A stretch of 64,000 nt of DNA. It comes from Bacillus sp. FJAT-47783. GTDB taxonomy: Bacteria; Bacillota; Bacilli; Bacillales; Aeribacillaceae. The stretch lies in the NCBI RefSeq assembly GCF_022808615.1, contig NZ_JAKZKS010000001.1:124001-188000 (forward strand), in the 5' to 3' direction. Below the pieces are notes generated by a model. It did not search any database, was not told where the DNA came from, and was given only the letters and a program-made list of their open reading frames with translations. Positions 52,612-62,732 of the stretch are shown in pieces. A program made the translations under genes and the position numbers. Each line of letters begins with the position of its first letter. Position 1 is the first letter of the stretch.

Positions 52612-53754
52612 TTATCGTTTTCTACGATTACGTAAAAACGTTGGAATATCTAACGTATCTTCTGCCTGTTGAACCGCTCGATTCGTCATATCTTGCTGAA
52701 TCTCTTCACGTTTCGGTTCACGTTTAGGTGCAGCTGCTTGTTGTTTTTGCACATTGTTATTTGCAAAAGGGCGAGCTTGCTGCTTAATAGGATTCACTTC
52801 TGCTTCTGTAAAACCTGTCGCAATAACTGTAACAACAATCTCATCCTTTAAGTTTTCATTAATAACAGATCCAAAAATCATATTTACATCTTGATCTGAT
52901 GCAGACGCAACAATATCGGCAGCTTCTTGTACTTCATAAAGACTTAAATTCGTACCACCTGTAATATTCATAAGCACACCTTGGGCACCGTCAATCGATG
53001 TTTCAAGTAATGGACTGGAAATCGCTTTTTTCGCAGCTTCTGCAGCACGGTTTTCACCTGTTGCAACCCCAATTCCCATTAAGGCAGATCCCTTATTTGA
53101 CATAATCGTTTTAACGTCAGCAAAATCTAGGTTAATTAGCCCCGGCACTGCTATTAAGTCAGAAATACCTTGTACACCTTGACGTAGTACATTATCTGCT
53201 TCTCTAAACGCTTCAAGCATCGGAGTATTTTTATCAACAATCTCTAAAAGTCTGTCATTTGGAATGACAATTAACGTATCAACAGATTCTTTCATTGCAG
53301 AAATTCCGCCTGCAGCTTGCATCGCACGTTTGCGTCCTTCAAACGTAAATGGACGTGTGACAACGCCAACTGTAAGCGCTCCTAAATCTTTTGCAATTTG
53401 TGCGATGACCGGAGCTGCTCCAGTTCCAGTACCGCCTCCCATACCAGCGGTAACGAAAACCATGTCAGCACCTTTTAACGCTTCTTCAATTTGCTCTTTA
53501 CTTTCTTCAGCTGCCTTTTTACCAACTTCAGGGTTAGCACCTGCTCCTAAACCTCTCGTTAATTTAGCACCGATTTGCATTTTCGTTTCAGCTTTTGAAA
53601 GATTTAATGCTTGTGCATCCGTATTTACAGCAATAAACTCTACTCCTTGCACACCATGTTCAATCATGCGGTTGACAGCATTATTTCCACCACCGCCGAC
53701 ACCGATTACTTTTATCGTAGCAAATCCGTCAACATTCGTATCAAACTCCAACAT
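52612..53754 (-). CDS. ftsZ: Cell division GTPase FtsZ
   Basis: Tubulin homologue that forms the Z ring. The N-terminal [11 protein letters not shown] binds nucleotide, the tubulin signature [13 protein letters not shown] is near residue 104, and the T7 synergy loop follows in [12 protein letters not shown] disordered linker leads to the C-terminal peptide [15 protein letters not shown], which binds FtsA and SepF. Length 380. AGGAGG precedes the ATG. It follows ftsA by 40 bp. Confidence 0.99.
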   Translation of the reverse strand: MLEFDTNVDGFATIKVIGVGGGGNNAVNRMIEHGVQGVEFIAVNTDAQALNLSKAETKMQIGAKLTRGLGAGANPEVGKKAAEESKEQIEEALKGADMVFVTAGMGGGTGTGAAPVIAQIAKDLGALTVGVVTRPFTFEGRKRAMQAAGGISAMKESVDTLIVIPNDRLLEIVDKNTPMLEAFREADNVLRQGVQGISDLIAVPGLINLDFADVKTIMSNKGSALMGIGVATGENRAAEAAKKAISSPLLETSIDGAQGVLMNITGGTNLSLYEVQEAADIVASASDQDVNMIFGSVINENLKDEIVVTVIATGFTEAEVNPIKQQARPFANNNVQKQQAAAPKREPKREEIQQDMTNRAVQQAEDTLDIPTFLRNRRKR

Positions 53755-53794
53755 GTGAATCCTCCTAATCCATCAATGCTTCTATGCTTACAAG

Positions 53795-55084
53795 TTATTC
53801 AAAGAAATATCCAAAAAACTTTTTCACGCGACTTACCTTTTCTTCATTTTTCTGCTTTGGTTTTTGTGCGTTCCGTTGAACTTGAACGGGCTCGGTTGTT
53901 GCGGCTTGTTCAGCCCTTTCCACTTGAACGTTAGAGCCAATTCGTCTACCTTGAATTTTGGCATTTCGATACGCAAACTGAATAAGTCCAACCCCAGTCA
54001 TATATTGAGGATCTCTCACTCCGATATAATCTGGGCTTGCAATACGGACATTATTCGCTAGTACCGTTTGAGCAAGTTCCAAAATTCCTGGAATATTGAC
54101 AGAACCGCCCGTCAAAACGAATCCACCCGGAAGCTCTTGAACCCCCATTTTTTTAAGTTGATGCTGTATAAGCTCGAAAATCTCTTCAAGCCTTGCTTCA
54201 ATAATATCAGCTAAATGTAGCTGGCTAAACTGTTGCGTTTTATCACTACCAATAATCGAAACTTCAAAAACTTCGTCTTCAGAAGCATGATCATAATAGG
54301 CATAACCATATTTTAACTTCACTTTTTCCGCATCCTCAGTTGCTGTTCTTAGTCCGATGGAAATGTCTTTTGTAATATGCTCCCCGCCTACTGGTAAAAT
54401 GCTTGTACACTTTAACATGCCTTGTTCAAAATAAGCAATTGTCGTTGATCCTCCGCCGATATCTACTAAAGCAACGCCAAGATTTTTCTCGTCTTTCGAA
54501 AGAGCAACTGTACCTGCCGCTAGAGGTTGGAGGGCAATGTCAGATATCTCTAATCCTGCACGTTCAACGCAACGTAATAAATTATGTAAGATTGTTTTAG
54601 ATCCTGTTATTAATATCCCTTCCATTTCCAGTCGGACACCTAGCATACCTCTCGGATCATTAATTCCATCTAGGCCATCTACAATAAATTGCAGTGGAAT
54701 ACAATCAATAATTTCTCTTTCAGGGGGAATGGATAACACTTGTGCGGCTTCAATCACTCGCTTCACATCTTCATTTTTAATTTCTTTGTTATCACTTGAA
54801 ACCGCAACAACTCCATGACATGGTTGCAGTTGAACATGATTCCCAGCAATCCCAACGATAACGCGTTTAATTGGGATTCCAATCATCCTTTCAGCCTGTT
54901 CAATTGCTTTTTTAATAGAATGAACGGTTTCATCTATATCAACTATAGAACCTTTTTTTAACCCTTGTGATTTAACATTACCGACGCCAATAATGTTAAG
55001 TGATTCGTCTGTCATTTCGCCAATAATCACTTTCACATTGGATGTACCGATGTCAAGACTTACGAATATTTCATTGCTGTTCAT
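53795..55084 (-). CDS. ftsA: Cell division protein FtsA
   Basis: Actin-like protein that anchors FtsZ to the membrane. Actin-fold phosphate motifs are SLDIGTSNVKV at the N-terminus and LVDIGGGSTTIAYFE near residue 205; GGFVLTGGSVNIPG is the adenosine motif. The C-terminal amphipathic helix VSRVKKFFGYFFE is the membrane anchor. Length 429. TAAGGAGGTG precedes the ATG. Sigma-A and sigma-H type promoters lie upstream. Confidence 0.98.
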   Translation of the reverse strand: MNSNEIFVSLDIGTSNVKVIIGEMTDESLNIIGVGNVKSQGLKKGSIVDIDETVHSIKKAIEQAERMIGIPIKRVIVGIAGNHVQLQPCHGVVAVSSDNKEIKNEDVKRVIEAAQVLSIPPEREIIDCIPLQFIVDGLDGINDPRGMLGVRLEMEGILITGSKTILHNLLRCVERAGLEISDIALQPLAAGTVALSKDEKNLGVALVDIGGGSTTIAYFEQGMLKCTSILPVGGEHITKDISIGLRTATEDAEKVKLKYGYAYYDHASEDEVFEVSIIGSDKTQQFSQLHLADIIEARLEEIFELIQHQLKKMGVQELPGGFVLTGGSVNIPGILELAQTVLANNVRIASPDYIGVRDPQYMTGVGLIQFAYRNAKIQGRRIGSNVQVERAEQAATTEPVQVQRNAQKPKQKNEEKVSRVKKFFGYFFE

Positions 55085-55160
55085 TCTATGGCACCTCCTT
55101 ACCTGTCAAGTCTATTCTATTATTTCAAGAAGAACATTACAATGAAACTAGTATTAAATA

Positions 55161-55190
55161 ATTGTAACAATGAGTTTTAGTATGTATCAA
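55161..55190 (-). promoter_or_regulatory. Candidate sigma-A promoter of ftsAZ
   Basis: TTGATA and TACAAT are 18 bp apart in the leader region before ftsA. Confidence 0.55.
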
Positions 55191-55204
55191 TTTGTTATAT
55201 GAGT

Positions 55205-55233
55205 AAATTCAACAAATGATCGCTATTCCCTTT
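55205..55233 (-). promoter_or_regulatory. Sigma-H type promoter of ftsAZ
   Basis: AAAGGGAAT (one mismatch to RnAGGAwww) and GTTGAATTT (full match to RnnGAATww) are 11 bp apart. A sigma-H promoter drives ftsAZ at the onset of sporulation in B. subtilis, so position and sequence agree. Confidence 0.7.
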
Positions 55234-55240
55234 TAAAATT

Positions 55241-55603
55241 TCAATTTTTTTTTGGAATTTCTTTCATCGCTTTCCAATTTGATATGAGAAGACGACGAAT
55301 GACAGCAATATTTTGAAAAAGCCTTACTCCAAAAGCAAAAAGAGCTACTAAGTACAAGTCTACACCAAGATGTACACCTAGAAAAGCTAAACTTGCTGCT
55401 AGCATAATGTTAAAAAAGAATCCCGTCACAAAAATAAGATCATCATATATTTTTTGTAAATGGGCTCTAATCCCCCCTATAACAGTATCGAGTGCAGCTA
55501 AAATGGCAATCGATAAATAATTCGAATATTCAGCAGGTATTTTCACATCACTAAAAAAACCTAGCGTAATCCCTAGTAGTAAACCAATGACCGGAAGCCA
55601 CAT
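55241..55603 (-). CDS. sbp: Small basic membrane protein Sbp
   Basis: A 120-residue membrane protein with about four helices, conserved directly before ftsA in Bacillus. EYSNYLSIAILAALDTVIGGIRAHLQ and FLGVHLGVDLYLVALFAFGVRLFQNIAVIRR are the family core (DUF1290). Function is unknown. The ATG (MWLPV) matches B. subtilis; an open extension of 26 codons overlaps ylxX and lacks homology. Confidence 0.94.
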   Translation of the reverse strand: MWLPVIGLLLGITLGFFSDVKIPAEYSNYLSIAILAALDTVIGGIRAHLQKIYDDLIFVTGFFFNIMLAASLAFLGVHLGVDLYLVALFAFGVRLFQNIAVIRRLLISNWKAMKEIPKKN

Positions 55604-55604
55604 A

Positions 55605-56336
55605 TTATGAATTCCCTTCCTTTTCAATATTAAATGGTTCCATATTTTTAATGCGGATCGTTTCCTTGTAAGCAGGGACAACGATGTTACCTTCGGGTTC
55701 TGAAATCGATAAGCTTAAGTTGTCAATCGCATAATCGTCTTTTAAGGAAGAGCCATTAATTCGGTTATATAGCTTTTCCGCATCTTCAGTAATGATTTGA
55801 ATCGTAATAGGAAATCCATTTAAATTGGAACCATCAATCTTTGTGATTCCATTAATATCCCGAATGACGGTTGAGCTTATGACACGATGACCGTTAATCG
55901 AAATACTTTCAGCACCATATGAATTAAGTTCGTTGATCGTTCGAATTAAAAGTTGTGGGGAAATTTGGTGTGATGAGACGCCTGCGAGATCCAATTGAAA
56001 AAGTGGCTCAACTGTTATTATAACGCCGTTTCCCGTCATCTCTGTTAATCCCGCTTCCTTCTTTAATTCATCCAATGTTTCTCGCAATGCCGTTTCTTTA
56101 CTTTCTTCTTTTTGTTTCCGGTAATTTTCTAACATTTGTTCATATTTACGAATTTGCTCAAGCAAATCGACTTGAAGCTCTTGCTCTTCTTTCAAGTCGG
56201 CTCTTAATTCCCACATGTCCCTTGTATCTCGAACGACTGGTTCTTGAATCGATTGAAATTGTACAGCGAGCATAAAGCCAAATATAGCCGTTATGAGTGA
56301 AAAAGGTAGACTAACCTTCCACGAAATGTTTTTCAA
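55605..56336 (-). CDS. ylxX: DUF881 family protein YlxX
   Basis: Single N-terminal membrane helix (about 8-26), then an extracytoplasmic coiled coil (about 45-85) and a DUF881 domain with GVIITVEP, LIRTINELNSYGAESISINGHRV and FPITIQIITEDAEKL. Paralogous to the next gene upstream, ylxW. Function is unknown; its place in the dcw cluster between divIB and ftsA suggests an envelope role. The start is TTG behind AGGTGATCG. Confidence 0.92.
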   Translation of the reverse strand: MKNISWKVSLPFSLITAIFGFMLAVQFQSIQEPVVRDTRDMWELRADLKEEQELQVDLLEQIRKYEQMLENYRKQKEESKETALRETLDELKKEAGLTEMTGNGVIITVEPLFQLDLAGVSSHQISPQLLIRTINELNSYGAESISINGHRVISSTVIRDINGITKIDGSNLNGFPITIQIITEDAEKLYNRINGSSLKDDYAIDNLSLSISEPEGNIVVPAYKETIRIKNMEPFNIEKEGNS

Positions 56337-56361
56337 AATCGATCACCTATTCTAACATAGA

Positions 56362-57075
56362 TTAACTCGTCGGTTGTTTTTGCAACAATGGCTCCATTTT
56401 GATTTCTTGTTTTTTGGAAATCTGAACGTCGACATTTTCATATGTTAGTTGATCTAACACACCACCTGCAATATTTAATGCTTGTGACAGCACATCTGGG
56501 TCACCAATTGCAGAAATAACAAATGGAGCTGGGTACTGCTCGCCATCTACTGTTACAACCGGACCGTTACAATAAATATAAGAGTGATTCGTAATACGAT
56601 GTCCATTTATGGCGATAGCGGAAGCGCCAGATATTTTCAATTCGTTAATAACTTTAAATAAATGGCTTTCGTGAACGATATAGTTATTTACGTTTTCACC
56701 TTCAGGAATATAAGATGCATCTTCTAACTTTACTTCAATCCCTTTCCCTACAACCCCAACCTCTCCAACAAACATACGCAATTTTTCAACATCCTCGACA
56801 AGGTTATAGTAAATTTGCGTTTCTTCCTTTAATTTTTCCTCATATTCAGTCACTTCTTGCTGAAGGGAATACAATTGCTGCTGAAGCTCTCTATTCCTTT
56901 CTTCTTGAGAAATGAGCAAACTGCGTATACTGTATTCCTTTTCCCACGTTTTAGAAGAGGTATCGTCTGTCGGTTTCACTTGTTGTTTTGTTAATTGATA
57001 GGAATAAGAAATTAAAAAGCCAACAACCGCCATGACGACAAAAACTAAAAATGAATTAACCTTCATTTTCTTCAT
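56362..57075 (-). CDS. ylxW: DUF881 family protein YlxW
   Basis: Paralogue of ylxX with the same layout: a membrane helix at about 9-27, a coiled coil at about 50-100 and a DUF881 domain (GKGIEVKLED, VINELKISGASAIAINGHRI, PFVISAIGDPDVLSQAL). Function is unknown. I use the ATG inside the end of divIB with GAGGAG ten bases upstream; a second ATG three codons later is possible. Confidence 0.91.
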   Translation of the reverse strand: MKKMKVNSFLVFVVMAVVGFLISYSYQLTKQQVKPTDDTSSKTWEKEYSIRSLLISQEERNRELQQQLYSLQQEVTEYEEKLKEETQIYYNLVEDVEKLRMFVGEVGVVGKGIEVKLEDASYIPEGENVNNYIVHESHLFKVINELKISGASAIAINGHRITNHSYIYCNGPVVTVDGEQYPAPFVISAIGDPDVLSQALNIAGGVLDQLTYENVDVQISKKQEIKMEPLLQKQPTS

Positions 57076-57868
57076 GTTCCGAATTCTCCTCTTCATTACT
57101 CTTCAAATCTTCTTTATTGTAGGCTTCAAAATATGAGCCTACTTCAAAATGAACCGTTCCTTTAATATTTGGGTCAATTTGACTAATAATCTGGGGATAT
57201 GATTTCATCTTACTGGCAAATGTAGAGATCGTTGCTATCACTTCATTTCCATCACTCATGTAAACCGTAATTTGTTCTTCGTCTGTGTTTGACGGTGTGA
57301 GATGAATTTCAGAAATGGCGTTTGCAATACTGCTAGGTAGTTTTTTTAATTGTGCAGACATCGCCTGAATCATTTCAGGCTTTTTCCAATCGATCAAAAT
57401 TGGTGCATCTGGAACCGTTAACTGCTTTTGCTTTTCCAAAAAACCTCCATTTTCTAATATCGGATAAAAAGCCGAATCCTTAAATACATATGCTACCCTT
57501 TCATTTTCCTCAATCGATAGGATAACAGTTGATGGAAACCTTTTTTGAATGTCTACCTCTTTAATTTGCTTATTTTCTTTAATAGCTGCTACTGTTTTAT
57601 CTTCTTCAATTTTCCAAAAGCTTGTCTCTGTTGTAATTCCACTTAACTTTATCACCGTTTCTTTTGGGACGTTAACGGCACCTTCCACAACGATATTCGA
57701 AACTTTGCTCAGTGGTGTTTGCAAATAAATGATGATGAGAATTAATAAGAAAAAAAGAATAACAAAAAAAGTGAGCTGTCGATTCGTTTTTTGCTTTCTC
57801 TTTTCTTTTAGTTTTGGAACGCGCTCTTCTAGCGAAACGACTTTTTGTTTATCCAAAATTATGTTCAC
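57056..57868 (-). CDS. divIB: Cell division protein DivIB (FtsQ)
   Basis: Bitopic divisome protein that works with DivIC and FtsL. A basic cytoplasmic N-terminus (KLKEKRKQKTNR) is followed by a membrane helix at about 32-50, a POTRA domain (LSKVSNIVVEGAVNVPKETVIKLSG) and the beta domain. The acidic C-terminal tail is unstructured. Length 270. The GTG start gives the same N-terminal length as B. subtilis; a TTG four codons later has better spacing from GGGGTG. Confidence 0.94.
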   Translation of the reverse strand: MNIILDKQKVVSLEERVPKLKEKRKQKTNRQLTFFVILFFLLILIIIYLQTPLSKVSNIVVEGAVNVPKETVIKLSGITTETSFWKIEEDKTVAAIKENKQIKEVDIQKRFPSTVILSIEENERVAYVFKDSAFYPILENGGFLEKQKQLTVPDAPILIDWKKPEMIQAMSAQLKKLPSSIANAISEIHLTPSNTDEEQITVYMSDGNEVIATISTFASKMKSYPQIISQIDPNIKGTVHFEVGSYFEAYNKEDLKSNEEENSEHEENEG

Positions 57869-57929
57869 CCCATCCTAGACTAAACACATCTAGGTGTTCA
57901 TTTAAATTTCAACTTCCTTTGTATAACTG

Positions 57930-57960
57930 AAAATAAACGGCACAAAATGCCGTTTATTTT
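57930..57960 (-). terminator. Intrinsic terminator between murB and divIB
   Basis: A perfect 13-bp stem AAAATAAACGGCA/TGCCGTTTATTTT with a 5-base loop, about 60 bp after the murB stop. It splits the dcw transcript, so divIB needs read-through or its own promoter; I found no strong one. Confidence 0.82.
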
Positions 57961-58022
57961 CGTGTTTCCTTTATTAGACATTATACCACAGGAAAAGAGA
58001 AAGAAGGGATTAGATTTATCAT

Positions 58023-58928
58023 TTATGAGCCAATTATTTCAACTTCCGTTTCCATTTCAACTTGGAATTTCTCTTTTATTATACGCTTAATATAGTCGAT
58101 TAAATCAAGGACATCACGCGCCTTCGCATCACCAGCATTTACAATAAAATTACCGTGCATTTCAGAAACTTTCGCACCGCCAATTTGATAGCCTTTTAAC
58201 CCTGCTTTTTCAATCAATTGACCTGCATAATTCGGTAATGGATTTCTAAAAATACTTCCAGCACACGGATAATTCCAAGGTTGTGTCTCCCTCCTATACT
58301 CTTTATTTTTTTTCATTTCAGCGACGATCGCGTCACGTTCACCATGTGTAAGCTTAATCATTGCTTCTACAACAATTCCTGGACGTTTATTTTGCAAAAT
58401 GGAGGTGCGATATGAAAATTCCATTTCTTCATTTGTTAACCACTCCATCGTACCATCGGCAAAAAGCACATGTGCTTTAACTAATATTTTGGACATATCA
58501 GATCCATGTGCCCCTGCATTCATATAAACAGCCCCACCAACTGAACCTGGAATTCCACTTGCAAACTCTAATCCAGATAACCCTTTTCGGCTAAGAATGG
58601 TTGAAAGAGTGATGATGGAATAACCGCCTCCAACTGTGTAATAGTCACCATTAGCTTCAAGGTGATCAATACCTTTTCCAAGCTTTATAACAACGCCTCG
58701 TAATCCTTCGTCTAAAACGAGTAAATTGGAGCCTCTTCCGATAACACGCCAAGGTACATGATGTTCCTTCACAATGTCCATCGTTTTCTTTAACCCTTCT
58801 ATATTCTTCGGTTCGACAAAAACGTCGGCAGGCCCACCTACCTTCATTGTCGTATGGTTGGCGAGCGGTTCGTTTTCAAGTACTTTTCCTACTTGGGCAT
58901 CTTTCAACTGTTGTATGATTTCCTTCAT
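58023..58928 (-). CDS. murB: UDP-N-acetylenolpyruvoylglucosamine reductase
   Basis: FAD-dependent reduction that yields UDP-MurNAc. The FAD motif [10 protein letters not shown] is near residue 80, [24 protein letters not shown] near 130, and [10 protein letters not shown] carries the catalytic serine of the type IIb enzyme. EMHGNFIVN is near the C-terminus. The ATG behind GGGGTG gives 301 residues; upstream codons overlap murG and have no homology. Confidence 0.97.
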   Translation of the reverse strand: MKEIIQQLKDAQVGKVLENEPLANHTTMKVGGPADVFVEPKNIEGLKKTMDIVKEHHVPWRVIGRGSNLLVLDEGLRGVVIKLGKGIDHLEANGDYYTVGGGYSIITLSTILSRKGLSGLEFASGIPGSVGGAVYMNAGAHGSDMSKILVKAHVLFADGTMEWLTNEEMEFSYRTSILQNKRPGIVVEAMIKLTHGERDAIVAEMKKNKEYRRETQPWNYPCAGSIFRNPLPNYAGQLIEKAGLKGYQIGGAKVSEMHGNFIVNAGDAKARDVLDLIDYIKRIIKEKFQVEMETEVEIIGS

Positions 58929-58947
58929 GTTTACACCCCGTTTCTCA

Positions 58948-60057
58948 TTATTTAACGTTCTTGTTTTTTGAAATAAGCATTTCGATTTCTTTATATAGTC
59001 TTTTGGAAGCATCCGGTATACCTAGCTTTTTAGAAGATTCTTTCATTCTCTTTAGTTCTCGATCATTTAACAAAATTTGATCAATATGTTTGATTAACGA
59101 CTCACTTGTAAGCTCGTTTTCTAACAAAAGAACAGCGGCATGATAATCACTTAAACTTCGCGCATTCATCTCTTGATGATTAGCTGTCACATAGGGACTC
59201 GGAATTAATATACTTGGAAGACCTAACGCTGTAATTTCCGCTAATGTCGTTGCACCAGCACGAGAAACGACTAAATCGACAGCTGCTAATACTTCAGGCA
59301 TATTATGGATGAATGGCTTAATGATAACATTTTCGCCGATATTCGCATCTTTCGCTTTTTCCATAACCGAATCGTAATGCACTTCGCCCGTTACGTATAT
59401 AATTTGATAATCTTTTTTTGAGAATGTTTTTAGGGCACCGAGTACGGCATCATTAATTGGACGAGCGCCTCTACTTCCACCGAAAAGTAAAACAGAACGC
59501 TTCCCAGCTTGAAGTGCTAATGACGCGCGACCTTTTTCTGGATCTTTTCCAACAACTTCTGATGCGCGCGGATTCCCTGTTAATATAACTTTATGTTCAG
59601 GGAAATATTTTTTTGCATCCTCAAAACAAATCGCTACTTTATCAACATATTTCGCTAAAAATTTATTCGTTAATCCTGGCAAACTATTTTGCTCGTGAAT
59701 GATTGTTGGAATGCCAAGCTTTGAGGCAGCATACACAACAGGTCCACATACGTATCCGCCTGTTCCAATCACAACATCTGCACCAAAATCTCTTAATAGC
59801 TTTTTGCTAATAGATACACCTTTCATAAAGCGCATCACAGTTTTCATATTTTCGACGGAAATCTTACGTTTAAACCCAGTAATGTGTATTGATTTAAAAG
59901 GAATTCCTTCCCGCTTCACAATCGTGCTTTCCAATCCTTTTTCTGTTCCTATGTATAAAAATTCAACATCTTTTCGACGTTTTTGAATCTCTTTAATTAA
60001 AGCAAGAGCAGGATAAATATGCCCTCCCGTTCCGCCTCCTGAAACCGCAATTTTCAT
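58948..60057 (-). CDS. murG: Lipid II synthase MurG (N-acetylglucosaminyltransferase)
   Basis: Peripheral membrane GT28 glycosyltransferase adding GlcNAc to lipid I. Glycine loops [15 protein letters not shown] and [14 protein letters not shown] bind the lipid carrier side, [13 protein letters not shown] and [25 protein letters not shown] bind UDP-GlcNAc. Length 369. The ATG has GGGGG six bases upstream; 16 extra upstream codons were dropped. The preceding intergenic region carries a perfect 13-bp inverted repeat. Confidence 0.97.
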   Translation of the reverse strand: MKIAVSGGGTGGHIYPALALIKEIQKRRKDVEFLYIGTEKGLESTIVKREGIPFKSIHITGFKRKISVENMKTVMRFMKGVSISKKLLRDFGADVVIGTGGYVCGPVVYAASKLGIPTIIHEQNSLPGLTNKFLAKYVDKVAICFEDAKKYFPEHKVILTGNPRASEVVGKDPEKGRASLALQAGKRSVLLFGGSRGARPINDAVLGALKTFSKKDYQIIYVTGEVHYDSVMEKAKDANIGENVIIKPFIHNMPEVLAAVDLVVSRAGATTLAEITALGLPSILIPSPYVTANHQEMNARSLSDYHAAVLLLENELTSESLIKHIDQILLNDRELKRMKESSKKLGIPDASKRLYKEIEMLISKNKNVK

Positions 60058-60106
60058 TTTAATCCCCCAACTAATAAAGTTTGCTAAAAAGGACTTTAGA
60101 AACATA

Positions 60107-60134
60107 GATACCCTGTTTATGTAAACAGGGTATC
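60107..60134. repeat. Perfect 13-bp inverted repeat between spoVE and murG
   Basis: GATACCCTGTTTA and TAAACAGGGTATC are separated by two bases. No T-run follows on the minus strand (TATGTTTC), so it is a poor terminator; the stem could be an mRNA-end stabiliser or an operator. Confidence 0.75.
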
Positions 60135-60223
60135 AGTTTCAATCATTCTCCTTACTATTATAACGATTTAATATGACGAAACGTTACAACAATTTTACGT
60201 TTCGAAAACAATTTTGATCGTAA

Positions 60224-61324
60224 CTAATACCGTGCATATCGACTAATGTTTAAAAGGACTCCGATGGCCATTAACATAAGGGTTAACGATGAGCCTCCAT
60301 AACTTAGGAAGGGTAACGTAATCCCTGTTACAGGCATTAGCCCCGTTACAACACCGATATTAATCATCACTTGTATCGCAATCATCGCAATAATACCAAC
60401 GGCTAAAAAGCTTCCATATAAATCAGGAGCTCCAAGCGCTATGCGAATGCCACGCCACAATAATAAACTAAAAAGTAGTAATATGAGCGTTCCGCCAATA
60501 AATCCGAGCTCTTCTGCTAATATAGCAAAAATGAAATCTGTTTGTGGTTCAGGCAAATAAAAGAATTTTTGTCGACTTTGTCCAAGCCCTAATCCGAACA
60601 AACCTCCTGGTCCAATCGCATATAACGACTGAATGATTTGAAACCCACTTCCAAGCGGGTCCTCCCATGGGTTTAAGAAGGAAGTGATCCTCTTAATCCG
60701 GTATGGTGCGGATAAAATAAGACCAGCAAAGCCAACGAGTCCGATAATGCCTAGACCGACGAAATGGCTAATTCGCGCTCCTGCAATAAAAATCATTGCG
60801 ATGCATGTACCAACCATAACGGTTCCTGTACCGAGATCCGGTTGCAGCATAATGATTCCAAATGCGAAAAATACGAGACTTAATGTCGGAACTAACCCTT
60901 TTTTCAAAGAGGTGATTTTCTTTTGATTTTCAGATAAAAACTTCGCTAAAAAAGCAATCATCGCTAACTTCATAAATTCTGACGGTTGGATGGAAAAAGC
61001 ACCGACTCCGATCCAGCTTCGCGAACCGTTTCGAACCATCCCTACCCCCGGAATCAGTACAGCAACAAGTAAAATAAAACAAATAATGAGCAATACTTTC
61101 GCCCATGTACGCCATGTCCAATAATCGACATTCATGATGAAAAACATCGCAATGATGCCTAGCCCTGCAAATAATAGCTGTCTTTTAGCAAAGAAAAACG
61201 AATCATCAAACTTATACGCAGCCCAAACAGCGCTTGCCGAATAAACCATAATTAATCCGATTGCAAGTAAAGATATCGTGATGATTAATAATATAAAATC
61301 AGGAGTCGATCTTTTTGTTGTCAA
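60224..61324 (-). CDS. spoVE: SEDS-family lipid II polymerase SpoVE (FtsW-like)
   Basis: Ten-helix glycosyltransferase of the SEDS family; between murD and murG in Bacillus this is SpoVE, needed for spore cortex synthesis. GVGAFSIQPSEFMKLAMI, NPWEDPLGSGFQIIQSLYAIGPGG, LPEPQTDFIFAILAEELGFIG and PFLSYGGSSL are family signatures, including the catalytic Asp in the WEDP loop. Length 366. It starts at TTG. Whether it serves sporulation only or also division cannot be decided from sequence. Confidence 0.94.
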   Translation of the reverse strand: MTTKRSTPDFILLIITISLLAIGLIMVYSASAVWAAYKFDDSFFFAKRQLLFAGLGIIAMFFIMNVDYWTWRTWAKVLLIICFILLVAVLIPGVGMVRNGSRSWIGVGAFSIQPSEFMKLAMIAFLAKFLSENQKKITSLKKGLVPTLSLVFFAFGIIMLQPDLGTGTVMVGTCIAMIFIAGARISHFVGLGIIGLVGFAGLILSAPYRIKRITSFLNPWEDPLGSGFQIIQSLYAIGPGGLFGLGLGQSRQKFFYLPEPQTDFIFAILAEELGFIGGTLILLLFSLLLWRGIRIALGAPDLYGSFLAVGIIAMIAIQVMINIGVVTGLMPVTGITLPFLSYGGSSLTLMLMAIGVLLNISRYARY

Positions 61325-61376
61325 CGCATAAACACCCCGTTATACAAATTATAGGGCGCAACTCTCGAACAAGCCC

Positions 61377-62732
61377 TTATTTTAGCTTATGCACAGCATC
61401 TATGAAAATGTCACCACGTTCTTCAAAAGTTTTATATTGATCCCAGCTTGCGCATGCAGGAGAAAGCAGGATGACATCATGTTCTTCAGAAATTTCATAT
61501 GCATAAAAAGCCGCTTGTTCCACATTATCGACACGTTTAATCTGTTCTATTCCTATCTCTGTAGCGATTCGTTCAATTTTCGGAGCTGTTTGTCCGAACG
61601 TTATAACAGCTTTTACGTTCTTCATATAGGACTTTAATTCATCAAATTCATTCCCACGATCTAAACCACCAGCTAATAAAATGGTCGGTTGTTGAAAGGC
61701 ACTTAATGCTTTTGAGGTAGCTAATATATTCGTTGCTTTTGAGTCGTTAAAAAAAAGTCTCCCTTTTATCGTCCCAACGTATTGAAGGCGATGCTTTACA
61801 CCAGAAAAGGTTTTTAAAACCTTTCGAATGGATTCATTCCTTACACCGCGAAGCTTTGCTACAGTAACAGCCGCTAAAATATTTTCTAAACTATGCTCTC
61901 CCGGCAATACAATTTCTTTTATCGGGATGATGGATTCAGATTGATAAAAGACTTGATTGTCCTTCATGTATGCACCGTTAACATGAGCCGAGGATGTTGA
62001 AAAAGATACTTTTTTACCTTTAGATATTTTGGCTAACTGCTTTACATTTTCGTCATTTGCATTGATGACAGAGTAATCGTTCTCCAGTTGGTTTAAGAAG
62101 ATTCGTTGCTTTGCTCGCATATATTCTTCTTTCGTTCCGTGATAATCTAAATGAGCATCAAAAATATTTAAAAGCAATGCTATCTTCGGCTTAAAGTTCA
62201 ACGTTCCTAAAAGTTGAAAGGAAGACAGCTCCATAACAATTACATTTTCCTCTGTCGCTTGTTGAACGACTTCACACGCTACATTGCCAATGTTTCCTGC
62301 AATTAACGGGTTTTGTCCATCTTCTTTTAGCATTTCATAAATTAAAGTCGTTGTCGTTGTTTTCCCGTTCGAGCCAGTAATCGCAATAATATCTGCTTCT
62401 GAAATGGCATAAGCTAATTCAATCTCAGTCACAATCGGTAATTTCATCTGTTCAGCTTGCTGAATGATGATGTTTGAATAAAGAATGCCAGGATTTTTCA
62501 CGATATATTCAATGTTTTGACTTGACAATAAGTCTTCTGGATGATGACCACAAATTACCGATATACCTAACTGTTCCAACTCTTTTGCAGCTTGATTTTC
62601 TTCATAAGGCTTCGTGTCGTTGACGATGACATTCGCCCCAAGCTTGTGCAATAATTTAGCGGCCGCTAAGCCGCTTTTTGCTAATCCTAATACGAGTATA
62701 TTTTTCCCAAGAAATGTTTGTACGCTTTTCAA
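61377..62732 (-). CDS. murD: UDP-N-acetylmuramoyl-L-alanine--D-glutamate ligase
   Basis: ATP-dependent addition of D-Glu in the cytoplasmic phase of peptidoglycan synthesis. The ATP loop [17 protein letters not shown] is near residue 117, with [20 protein letters not shown] and NDSKATN following in order. [17 protein letters not shown] is the C-terminal Mur ligase motif. Length 451. It starts at TTG directly after the mraY stop with GAGGTG nine bases upstream. Confidence 0.97.
   Translation of the reverse strand: MKSVQTFLGKNILVLGLAKSGLAAAKLLHKLGANVIVNDTKPYEENQAAKELEQLGISVICGHHPEDLLSSQNIEYIVKNPGILYSNIIIQQAEQMKLPIVTEIELAYAISEADIIAITGSNGKTTTTTLIYEMLKEDGQNPLIAGNIGNVACEVVQQATEENVIVMELSSFQLLGTLNFKPKIALLLNIFDAHLDYHGTKEEYMRAKQRIFLNQLENDYSVINANDENVKQLAKISKGKKVSFSTSSAHVNGAYMKDNQVFYQSESIIPIKEIVLPGEHSLENILAAVTVAKLRGVRNESIRKVLKTFSGVKHRLQYVGTIKGRLFFNDSKATNILATSKALSAFQQPTILLAGGLDRGNEFDELKSYMKNVKAVITFGQTAPKIERIATEIGIEQIKRVDNVEQAAFYAYEISEEHDVILLSPACASWDQYKTFEERGDIFIDAVHKLK

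Noticed and set aside
53264-53758. 164-codon plus-strand frame antisense to ftsZ
   Set aside because: It is a shadow of the conserved GC-richer ftsZ coding sequence with no ribosome site or domain.
55604-55681. N-terminal extension of sbp
   Set aside because: It overlaps the end of ylxX in another frame; MWLPV is the conserved start.
58929-59012. Upstream start for murB
   Set aside because: The extra 28 codons overlap murG and are not in the family.
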